This document shows, piece by piece, positions 19,651 through 26,381 of a stretch of 64,000 bases of DNA (position 1 is its first letter; each line of letters opens with the position of its first letter). The notes beneath the pieces are model-generated. The model searched no databases, was not told the origin of the DNA, and was given only the letters and a program-made list of their open reading frames with translations. Origin of the DNA: Cyanobium sp. ATX 6A2 (lineage in GTDB: Bacteria > Cyanobacteriota > Cyanobacteriia > PCC-6307 > Cyanobiaceae); the NCBI RefSeq assembly GCF_024346355.1, contig NZ_JAGQCU010000004.1, positions 62,001 through 126,000 of the forward strand. The letters are read 5' to 3'. The position numbers and the translations under genes are program-made.

Positions 19651-20838
19651 TCAGGCAGGACGCACCAGCACCAGCGGAGTGCGCTCGTTGGCATTGCCCG
19701 CCGGGTTGGGGCGCAGGGCCCGCTCCAGCAGCTGCTCGTCGCAGCCGCGGCTGGACGCCAGAACCTTCACCCGCCCCAGGTCGTTGACGTCGACCACCGC
19801 CACCGCCACCCCCAGGGCCTGGGCCATCTGCTCACAGAAGGCCTCGGGGCGGTCGGGCCCGAGCACGATCGTCTGGTCGTAGGGAGGGGTGGTGCCGGTC
19901 ACATCGTCGATCAGGCGGGCCTGATCGCCGGCCAGGCGGTAGAACCAGCCCTTCGAGCCCACCAGCTTCAGCGCCGTGCCCGCCAGCCAGGCGCAGAGCA
20001 CGCGGGCCGGGCCTACCAGATCGATCAGGGTCTGCATGCCGCAGGCGGTGGCCAGGGAGCTGGTGGGGTGGAACACGCGGCAGAGCAGCCGCGCCAATGC
20101 GGAGGGCTGCACGGTCTGCGGGTGGTGGTAGCGGCCCTGGATCACCGCCAGTGGCGTCTCACCGATGGTGAGCACATCGCCGCTCTGCAGCACCGGCCCG
20201 GCGTAGTGGCGCAGCACCTGTTCGGGATCGTCGAGGGTGCCGAGCAGGTGGGTGCGCACCGGCAGCACCCGGCAGCGCTCGCCGCTGCGCCAGCTGGCGG
20301 TGGCGGCCTGCTGGGGCTCGGGACGGCGCAGGGGGATGAGGATGCCGTCGCGCTGCTGCAGGCGCCCGAAGGGCCCGTAGTTCACCCACAGCACCTCCAG
20401 CCAGAGGGTGTCGAGCAGGGCCTGCAGATCCACACCAGCCTCGCCGCGGATCTCCACCGTGAGTCGGGCGCGGGTTGATTTGCGCCCCTTGACGATGTAG
20501 GCGGCCCAGTAGCCGTCAGGCCGCTCTTCCTCGTCGGGATGCAGGGCGGTAACCGCGGAGCGCAGGCTGACGCCGGCCAGATCGCCGCGGCCCAGCAGGG
20601 TGGGACGCAGCTCCAGCTCCGGTACGAACACCTCCATGCTCCGGTGGGGATTGCTGATCGTGATCTCCCCGCTCACCAGCAGGCCGCCGCCCGAGAGCGG
20701 CTCGACGCTGAAGGGCGAGGCATGGAGCCGCAGCGGCGAGGACGGCCGCAGCCGGTGGCGCAGCTCCAGCACGAGCAGCAGCAGGCCGAACAGCAGGAGG
20801 GCGATCGGGATCAGCCGGAGCAGAAGCGGGATCAGCAA
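19651..20838 (-). CDS. CofE-like (F420-0:gamma-glutamyl ligase-like) membrane-anchored protein
   Basis: 395 residues from a TTG start. An N-terminal membrane helix (IPLLLRLIPIALLLFGLLLLVLE) is followed by a beta-domain (LLVSGEITISNPHRSMEVF) and, from about residue 195, a CofE-like domain (VLPVRTHLLG, GDVLTIGETPLAVIQGRY, PARVLCAWLAGTALKLVGSKG, DQTIVLGP, VAVVDVNDLGRVKVLASSRG). Cyanobacterial relatives carry the CofE label, but no other F420 gene is in the window. The ligand is unknown. Confidence 0.75.
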   Translation of the reverse strand: MLIPLLLRLIPIALLLFGLLLLVLELRHRLRPSSPLRLHASPFSVEPLSGGGLLVSGEITISNPHRSMEVFVPELELRPTLLGRGDLAGVSLRSAVTALHPDEEERPDGYWAAYIVKGRKSTRARLTVEIRGEAGVDLQALLDTLWLEVLWVNYGPFGRLQQRDGILIPLRRPEPQQAATASWRSGERCRVLPVRTHLLGTLDDPEQVLRHYAGPVLQSGDVLTIGETPLAVIQGRYHHPQTVQPSALARLLCRVFHPTSSLATACGMQTLIDLVGPARVLCAWLAGTALKLVGSKGWFYRLAGDQARLIDDVTGTTPPYDQTIVLGPDRPEAFCEQMAQALGVAVAVVDVNDLGRVKVLASSRGCDEQLLERALRPNPAGNANERTPLVLVRPA

Positions 20839-20918
20839 GTGCGACGGGGAACGGGTCGCCGGAGCGTAGGTGCAGGCTGCCGCCCTAACGTCGCGCGACC
20901 TCAGCGGCCGCTGGCTCG

Positions 20919-22295
20919 ATGCGCAAGACCTTCGTGCTCGACACCAACGTGCTCCTGCACGATCCGGGCGCCCTGGGCCGCTTCGAAGACAACCACATCG
21001 TCATCCCCATCGAGGTGGTGGCGGAGATCGACCGCTTCAAGCGCGACCCGGCGGAGAAGGGCCGCAATGCCCGGGAGGTGTCGCGCCTGCTCGACGACCT
21101 GCGCGCCAAGGGCAACCTGGCCGACGGGGTGCCGCTGGACGGCCAGGGCGGCACGTTGAAGGTGGTGTTCTGCCGCGGCGAGACCCTGGCGACGCTGCCC
21201 CCGGAGCTCAAGGGCGGCAACGGCGACAACAACATCCTGGCGGTGGCGCTGGAGCAGCAGCAGCTGGAGGCGGTGATCGGCGATCAGCCGCCGGTGGTGC
21301 TGGTGACCAAGGACACCAACCTGCGCATCAAGGCCGATGCGGTGGGTCTGATCGCCCAGGACTACACCAGCGACCGGGTGGCCATCGACGACCTCTACCC
21401 GGGCTTCCGTGAGCTCTGGGTGAGCGCCGAGCAGATGGACCGGGTGCGGCTGGCACCCGGCCTGGAGATCGAGGGACTGGCGCTGGAGCAGCCGCTGCAG
21501 CCCAACGAAGGGGTGACCCTGATCGATCAGAGCCAGCCCAACCACACCCTGCTGGCCCGTCACAACGCCGCCAGTGCCACCCTGCAGCCGCTGCAGCGGT
21601 TGGGCAAGGCGCGGCTGGGGCGCATCCAGGCGCGCAACCGCGAGCAGAGCTTCGCCCTCGATCTGCTGCTCGATCCGGCGGTGCAGCTGGTGACGCTGGT
21701 GGGCAAGGCCGGCACCGGCAAAACCCTGCTGGCCCTGGCGGCAGGGCTCAACCAGGTGGCCGATGAGCGGCTTTACGAGCGCATGCTCGTGACCCGGCCG
21801 GTGATTTCGCTGGGCAAGGAACTGGGCTTCCTGCCCGGGGATGTGGAGGAGAAGATGGGGCCCTGGATGCAGCCGATCATCGACAACCTTGATTTCCTGC
21901 TCGGTGGGGATGAGCACCACAAGGGGGCGGGCTCACGCGGCGGCAGCCGCCAGCAGCGCAGCAGCTGGAGTGATCTCAAGGCCATGGGCCTGCTGGAAGT
22001 GGAGGCGATCAGCTACATCCGCGGCCGCTCGATTCCCGGCCAGTACATGGTGGTGGATGAGGCCCAGAACCTCACTCCCCACGAGGTGAAGACGATCGTG
22101 ACCCGGGTGGGTGAGGGCACCAAGATCGTGTTCACCGGGGATCCTTATCAGATCGACAATCCCTACGTGGACGCCGAGAGCAACGGCCTCACCTGGCTTG
22201 TGGAGCGGTTCAAGGGCCAGCTGCTCGCCGGCCACGTGACCCTGCAGCGGGGTGAGCGCAGCGAGCTGGCGGAGCTGGCGGCGAATCTGCTCTGA
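20919..22295 (+). CDS. PhoH family protein, PIN domain plus ATPase
   Basis: 458 residues. N-terminal PIN nuclease domain (residues ~1-140: KTFVLDTNVLLHDPGAL, EIDRFKRD, GDNNILAVAL, LVTKDTNLRIKADAVG). The C-terminal PhoH ATPase has Walker [18 protein letters not shown], then VTRPVISLGKELGFLPGD, Walker B MVVDEAQNLTPHEVKT and IVFTGDPYQIDNPYVD. PIN-PhoH proteins behave as RNA-degrading or RNA-unwinding enzymes in the cases studied. ATG 20919 begins the PIN domain directly. Confidence 0.93.
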   Translation: MRKTFVLDTNVLLHDPGALGRFEDNHIVIPIEVVAEIDRFKRDPAEKGRNAREVSRLLDDLRAKGNLADGVPLDGQGGTLKVVFCRGETLATLPPELKGGNGDNNILAVALEQQQLEAVIGDQPPVVLVTKDTNLRIKADAVGLIAQDYTSDRVAIDDLYPGFRELWVSAEQMDRVRLAPGLEIEGLALEQPLQPNEGVTLIDQSQPNHTLLARHNAASATLQPLQRLGKARLGRIQARNREQSFALDLLLDPAVQLVTLVGKAGTGKTLLALAAGLNQVADERLYERMLVTRPVISLGKELGFLPGDVEEKMGPWMQPIIDNLDFLLGGDEHHKGAGSRGGSRQQRSSWSDLKAMGLLEVEAISYIRGRSIPGQYMVVDEAQNLTPHEVKTIVTRVGEGTKIVFTGDPYQIDNPYVDAESNGLTWLVERFKGQLLAGHVTLQRGERSELAELAANLL

Positions 22296-22301
22296 AGGCC
22301 C

Positions 22302-22463
22302 GTGCCTGAGAGCCTGAAGCAGGCTCAGGCGCTGTTTCGGGGGCTGGGCGTGGACCACTGGTTGCTAAGCGATGGCTCGGTGAAGGGACTTTCGAACGTG
22401 CAGCTCGGTGGGGGCAGAACCGGCGGACAATTGGTTGTGGGCAGCCGTCTGATCGGTTCCTGA
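22302..22463 (+). CDS. Doubtful 53-residue ORF after phoH
   Basis: A GTG-initiated frame 6 bases after the phoH stop (PESLKQAQALFRGLGVDHW, then LLSDGSVKGLSNVQLGGG). It could be a short coupled gene or the broken start of a gene cut by the neighbouring integron remnant. I recognise no family. Confidence 0.25.
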   Translation: MPESLKQAQALFRGLGVDHWLLSDGSVKGLSNVQLGGGRTGGQLVVGSRLIGS

Positions 22464-22490
22464 TCCGTTGCGGACAGTTATCTCCTAGGT

Positions 22491-22546
22491 GGCTGACGCT
22501 GGAGCGGCGGCCCGTCAGGGCCGTCCGCTGGAGCGAATAGTTAGCC
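22491..22546 (-). other. attC recombination site of the first-listed cassette
   Basis: 56-bp imperfect inverted repeat. On the minus strand it runs from R'' GGCTAAC (22540-22546) to R' GTCAGCC (22491-22497). Inner arms AGCGGACGGCCC and GGGCCGCCGCT pair around a TGAC loop with one unpaired A in the 5' arm, the polarity mark of attC sites. The 5' half (TAACTATTCGCTCCAGCGGA) strongly resembles the aadA-type attC from class 1 integrons. The TAA of GGCTAAC is the stop codon of the cassette ORF, a common cassette feature. R' is off consensus (GTC, not GTT). Confidence 0.8.
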
Positions 22547-23074
22547 AGCCGACATTACTGAAAATGGGACGGCTATCTGCTTCCCCCAACTGTATGTGAT
22601 CCATTGCGGCTCGCCCTCAGCAGAGCACTTGCCTTCCAATTTCATGTCTGTTTGCCCGGCCACAAAATCCACCCCCATACGAGATAGCTCATCAACAACC
22701 TGCGGCGAGTTCCGAAAATCGAATGGGAGAACTCTTTGCGGCGGTCTGGAAGTCATGGATACGCGCATAACTACCAGCACCGGCGCGCTATCAACATCTT
22801 GACAGTTCTCGGGCGGACCGTAACTCAACAAGATGCTTGCATTGTGGCCGGGCAAGTCGAATAGGAATTCCCAAGCGAAAGACTTTCCATCTGTACGAAT
22901 GTCAGTGCCGCTTGTAACAAGGACAAGTTGCGCTCTGCCATCAAGTGCCAAGGCCTCTACCTTTGCGTAGGCCCAAGCCTCATGTGCCGTCAGCGGCCCA
23001 GGCGTCTCTCGAACCAACCGCCTTTGTTCAGACGGCTTCAGTGACCGCTTCAGTAGTTTATCGAGGAAGCTCAT
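22541..23074 (-). CDS. Integron-cassette protein of unknown function
   Basis: 177 residues, soluble, no recognised family: an N-terminal basic segment (MSFLDKLLKRSLKPSEQRRL), then alpha/beta sequence (HEAWAYAKVEALALDGRAQL, GKSFAWEFLFDLPG, ILLSYGPPENCQDVD) ending YSWGKQIAVPFSVMSAG. Start ATG 23074 has a good AAGGTG Shine-Dalgarno. Its stop codon is built into the adjacent attC site. Base composition is less GC-rich than in the housekeeping genes, which fits horizontal acquisition. Confidence 0.7.
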   Translation of the reverse strand: MSFLDKLLKRSLKPSEQRRLVRETPGPLTAHEAWAYAKVEALALDGRAQLVLVTSGTDIRTDGKSFAWEFLFDLPGHNASILLSYGPPENCQDVDSAPVLVVMRVSMTSRPPQRVLPFDFRNSPQVVDELSRMGVDFVAGQTDMKLEGKCSAEGEPQWITYSWGKQIAVPFSVMSAG

Positions 23075-23077
23075 TGC

Positions 23078-23695
23078 TCACCTTCTTCGGCTGGCTAAGC
23101 TCGCTATCATCAGGCCGCAATGATCACAGGTAGGAACAATAAACTGAGGTGGGTGCCTTTTATTGGACAGCTCTGGCCCGGCAATAAGGAAGCTGCCGCC
23201 GCCCTTGCCATCGCGGATGTGCACGCGCCGCTGGCTGTCATCGATGTCCGCTACCTCCAGCGCCAGGCCCTCTTCGATCCGCAAGCCCAGGCTGTAGACC
23301 ACCAGCAGAATGATCCGGTAGCGCACCCTGCGCACCGTATTGTTCAGCCTGTGCGCTTCCTCGCGAGTTGGACCCTCCGGCAGACTGCGTACACGCGGCG
23401 GCCGGATGATCTTGATCCACTCCATCTCGCGATCGAGCACATAGCGGTGAAAGAACTGCAGGCTGCAGAGATCCACCTGAATGGTGCTCCACGAGTACTG
23501 CTCAAGCAAAGCGGCAAAGTAGCCTTTGAGTTCATCAGGGCTGAGATCATCGGGGCAACGGTCGAAATGGCCTGCGACCCGCCGTAATGTTCGGCTGTTG
23601 CTGTCACTAGTCTTGCTATGCAGGCCGTGCAGCTTCATGGCTTGCACGTTGGCCGCAAAGAGTCGCTCAAAGTGCTCCTGTTCAGAAGGATCCAT
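23078..23695 (-). pseudogene. Truncated tyrosine recombinase (IS91-associated integrase type)
   Basis: From ATG 23695 the product shows a SAM-like core-binding domain (TLRRVAGHFDRCPDDLSPDEL, QVDLCSLQFFHRYVLDREMEW) and the first part of the catalytic domain including Arg I (VYSLGLRIEEGLALEVADID). After VHIRDGKGG the expected DRYVPL continuation and the H-x-x-R and Tyr motifs are missing; an unrelated tail of about 37 residues follows. The break is near 23,195. The family is the recombinase often found with IS91-type transposases. The frame is open further upstream (to 23836) without conserved sequence. Unlikely to be active. Confidence 0.75.
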
Positions 23696-23836
23696 TGCGG
23701 TAGCTTCCCGTTGGGATGACGAAGGGACTGAGGCATCAGCAGATGCGCATCCCTCAGTGTCTGGACGAGGTGCCGCCATGGTCAGCAGCGAGCAGAATCG
23801 TTTCGGCCCTGCCCTACAGCCTTGGGCCCGGGGCAT

Positions 23837-24170
23837 CCACTCAAAGCCAACGCGTCAAGAATCAGAGCAGTTTGCTATGCTGACTATGTGAACCTGCCGC
23901 GCAGCGGCTAAGTTCAACTGCCTTTTTCAGGAGTCCCTCCTTAGGGAGGGTTTAGACACCGGCCAGTTCAACAATTGCCATCAAGGTGCAGGCAAGAGTC
24001 TTAGCCAGTGACCCAGCCGGCGGCCTAAGGTATTCAGCCGTTCCTTAGTTTTGGCTACAGCAGCAAATAGGGTAGGTTACGGCAGCTAGCGCTTCATGAA
24101 GTGACGGGCAGCGCATGCAACAATCGCATCAGTCTTTTCGTATTCGACTTGGCATGTTGGTCTGCTGACA
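23837..24170. other. Gene-free gap inside the integron island
   Basis: 334 bases with no convincing ORF. Visible structures: an inverted repeat at 23890-23915 (GAAC..GCCGC / GCGGC..GTTC), a CCCTCC/GGAGGG hairpin at 23935-23950 that could be a weak terminator, and a bulged repeat near 24000-24030. I could not find a site matching attC as well as the other three, though the membrane-protein cassette should have had one here. Confidence 0.55.
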
Positions 24171-24803
24171 TTAGTGGACAGCATGCTCGATCTTATCTAA
24201 TCGGAGGTGAACCTCATCCGAAACTCGACGAGATCGCCTATCAGCCAGCCTTGCCAACCAATGTATTATCACCATTGGAGGCGCCAATATAATGCCAACA
24301 AGAACAATCGAATCTCCAAAAGTCTTCCAATTCCAAATGTCGTAATTGGCACCAGTAAATGAACCGAAATACAAGAAGAACAGCGCTATTCCCAAAAGCA
24401 TGTAATAGATAATATGCAGTGTCCAGGCAGAAGCGCTACGAGGAGTATATGCCAAGAATAGGTTCTGTGGAATTTTTCTGCTACCTCGCAGAGCAGATCT
24501 AACAGCCTTTCTCTCCTCCTGTATTGCAAGCACTGTGGCCAGTTCGTGTTTCAACTGATTCAACTCAATCGAAACTTCTTGCTTGAATTGAACAAGCTGC
24601 CCAGGCATACAGCTTTCTTGCGCTTTGATCCAGTCATTGAGAAAAATCACTCTTTTATGAGCAATATCAATCGCTTGATTTCGTTTCTGGGTATCATTGC
24701 GCTTTTCTTGCCAATCGAACAAGCTAGTCAGTACAATTGGAATGAGCCCTAGGACTGCTCCTGGAAGTACCTTCGCCAGCTCAGACCAAAATGCTTCATT
24801 CAT
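24171..24803 (-). CDS. Cassette-borne membrane protein with coiled coil
   Basis: 210 residues: an N-terminal membrane-proximal helix (VLPGAVLGLIPIVLTSLFDW), a charged helical stretch (residues ~30-110, likely coiled coil, with VQFKQEVSIELNQLKHELAT), then two hydrophobic helices (HIIYYMLLGIALFFLYFGSF; DSIVLVGIILAPPMVIIHWL) and a basic-acidic tail. It resembles no family I can name. The gene is AT-richer than the rest of the window and lies between two attC-delimited positions, so I treat it as an integron cassette gene. Confidence 0.65.
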   Translation of the reverse strand: MNEAFWSELAKVLPGAVLGLIPIVLTSLFDWQEKRNDTQKRNQAIDIAHKRVIFLNDWIKAQESCMPGQLVQFKQEVSIELNQLKHELATVLAIQEERKAVRSALRGSRKIPQNLFLAYTPRSASAWTLHIIYYMLLGIALFFLYFGSFTGANYDIWNWKTFGDSIVLVGIILAPPMVIIHWLARLADRRSRRVSDEVHLRLDKIEHAVH

Positions 24804-24847
24804 AATGCTTGTCCTGAACTCTCACTACGCCTTCTAGCACTGCGGAA

Positions 24848-24936
24848 GTTTAACGCCAAGATCACCTGAACGCAAGAATCTCAGGTAGAGATCAAAGCTC
24901 CATAGGAGGCGTGCCAGATGTGTCTTGATGTTATAC
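24848..24936 (-). other. attC recombination site of the cupin cassette
   Basis: 89-bp imperfect palindrome. Minus-strand R'' GTATAAC (24930-24936) and R' GTTAAAC (24848-24854); R' fits GTTRRRY exactly. Arms ATCAAGACACATCTG and CAGGTGATCTTGGC pair apart from a few bulged or mismatched bases. It lies about 60 bases after the stop of the cupin gene, at the junction with the next cassette. Confidence 0.75.
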
Positions 24937-24998
24937 AGAACTTGATTTCTCGCCTGAGTCGACCATGGGATAAGTCCCGCATGTGTGAGGCACCCTTC

Positions 24999-25397
24999 TT
25001 ATCGCGGCCGGTGCTGAGTACCCAAGCCTGCGGTAATGAACACTGCTGTTGCCTCGTGCTCCACGTCAGCCGTGTGCCAGGTGCCAGGTGCATTGACTGC
25101 GTACTGGCCAGGACCCAAAGTTACGGCCGAACGGGCACCATCAGGATCCTCTTGGTGGAGGATCATCGATCCAGACGTGCATAGAACGACTTCGCTTCCA
25201 TGCGGGTGCATTTCCCACATGGCCCACGACAAGTTGAATTTGTGCATGCTCACGAGACGCCCCTCAGCGCCATCCCCTGCATGCCGAGAAATATAGTCCT
25301 CGTACCAATCCATTGCGCCGGTGAACAATGGTTCAACCTCGGCAGTTGCGCCAAGACCCAGATGCAGTGGATAAGCAGTCATGTCGAGCGCGCCCAT
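24999..25397 (-). CDS. Cassette-borne single-domain cupin
   Basis: 132 residues (127 if the ATG at 25382 is used). One cupin barrel: MWEMHPHGSEVVLCTSGSMI carries the first histidine motif and PGQYAVNAPGTWHTADVEHE the second. Such small cupins bind metal and act as sugar or acyl modifying enzymes or as sensors; the substrate is unknown. It is bounded by attC sites at 25466-25558 and 24848-24936, so it forms a complete integron cassette. Confidence 0.75.
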   Translation of the reverse strand: MGALDMTAYPLHLGLGATAEVEPLFTGAMDWYEDYISRHAGDGAEGRLVSMHKFNLSWAMWEMHPHGSEVVLCTSGSMILHQEDPDGARSAVTLGPGQYAVNAPGTWHTADVEHEATAVFITAGLGTQHRPR

Positions 25398-25465
25398 GGG
25401 AAATACCCCGAGTCATCATGGCAAGAAATATATCAGACGAAATCATAGATAGCTGTATGGGATCC

Positions 25466-25558
25466 GTATAACGCTGCGCCTGAGTGGCAGGCAGGGAGCC
25501 TGGGGTAGCGGAGCAAAGAGCTGATGGCGGCCTGTCCACTCGAGGGGCTTCGTTAGAC
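25466..25558 (-). other. attC recombination site upstream of the cupin cassette
   Basis: 93-bp imperfect palindrome. Minus-strand R'' GTCTAAC (25552-25558) fits RYYYAAC exactly; R' is GTTATAC (25466-25472). Inner arms CTCGAGTGGACAGGC and GCCTGCCACTCAG pair with two single unpaired bases, both in the 5' arm, which gives the usual attC polarity on the minus strand. Confidence 0.8.
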
Positions 25559-25693
25559 GATCCTCCAATCAAAGTAGATTGTTTATGGCCCACTTCAGGA
25601 CTCTCGACCTCAGTGCTGCGGGAGCAGTCCCTTCCTGAACGTTTTCGACTCTACCCAGCTGCAGAAGCCCCACAAACACTAGTCTAATATTAT
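25559..25693. other. 135-bp remnant between integrase pseudogene and first attC
   Basis: No usable ORF. By position it would hold the attI site and/or the rest of a first cassette. An AT-rich inverted-looking stretch near 25680-25695 (AGTCTAATATTATCTAAG) is the only structure I notice. Confidence 0.4.
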
Positions 25694-26368
25694 CTAAGTC
25701 GAAGTCTTCTCCGTTTGCAACGGCATCTCAATTAGAAGCAGTACAGATCGTCCCCAGCTACCCACCGCTGAACAGCTTCTCAACCAACGCCAGGTGCGCT
25801 CCAGCAGATGGGTGGCGAAGGAATGGCGCAGGCTGTGGCAGGTGGCCGGCTTGGTGATCCCCGCAGCCAGCACCGCCTGGCGCACTGCTTTCTGGATCAG
25901 GCTGGGATCCAGGTGGTGGCGGCCCTGTTCACCGGTGTCCTGATTGCACCAGCGGCTGTGTTGCGGGAACACCCACTGCCAGCCCCATTCCACAGGCGCA
26001 TTCGGATACTTGCGGGCGAGGGCATGGGGCAGCTGCAACGCTTCCATCAGCGGCAGGCCGCTGCCGTAGAGCAAGCCCGCCACCAGCGCCTCGGTCCCCT
26101 CCAGGCGCTGCAGCACAGCCCGCACCTCCGGCGGCGTCAGCACCACGGGCAACCGGCGGCGCGTGCGTGCCCGCATCACGCCGTTCACCTCCAGGTCCCG
26201 ATCCAGCAGCTCGCGATACCGGAACAGCAGCGCCGCCAGTGCCTGGTTCTGCGTGGAAGGGCTCACCTGCCGCTCCACCGCCAGATGGCTGAGGAAGGCG
26301 TTCACCTCGACGCTGCCCATTTCCCGTGGATGGCGCAACCCGTGGGAACGCAGGAAACGCCGCAGCCA
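25694..26368 (-). pseudogene. intI: Integron integrase (IntI-type) pseudogene
   Basis: Recognisable integron-integrase blocks in one frame: WLRRFLRSHGLRHPREMG, VNAFLSHLAVERQVSPSTQN, QALAALLFRYRELLD, RRLPVVLTPPEVRAVLQRL, then KYPNAPVEWGWQWVFP (the segment peculiar to IntI proteins) and CHSLRHSFATHLLER. Damage: the N-terminus is lost behind a TAG at 26369-26371; Arg I is now Pro (GSGLPLMEAL); the catalytic-domain stretch between MEALQL and ALARKYPN is deleted; the Tyr nucleophile region after ATHLLER is replaced by unrelated sequence. It cannot be an active recombinase. Confidence 0.85.
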
Positions 26369-26381
26369 CTACCCACCCCTG

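Larger units (their letters stand above)
22464..26371. mobile_element. Decayed integron / gene-cassette island
   Basis: Accessory block between phoH and glnT, visibly richer in A+T than its flanks, especially 24,100-25,480. On the minus strand it reads: IntI-type integrase pseudogene, attC site, cupin cassette, attC site, membrane-protein cassette, a gap, a truncated tyrosine recombinase, an unknown cassette gene, attC site. All genes point the same way and each attC has the expected short-stem, bulged-base architecture. The limits given are where normal housekeeping genes resume. Confidence 0.75.

Noticed and set aside
22302-22463. A firm gene call for the 53-codon frame after phoH.
   Set aside because: No recognisable family and weak start evidence; kept only as a low-confidence entry.
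23890-23915. Inverted repeat GAAC..GCCGC/GCGGC..GTTC as an attC or terminator.
   Set aside because: Too short for attC, no consensus core boxes, and no T-run for a terminator.
23976-24160. A possible fourth attC site between GTTCAAC and GTTGGTC.
   Set aside because: Only the outer ~15 bases pair, with several bulges, and the inner region does not fold convincingly; too weak to list.
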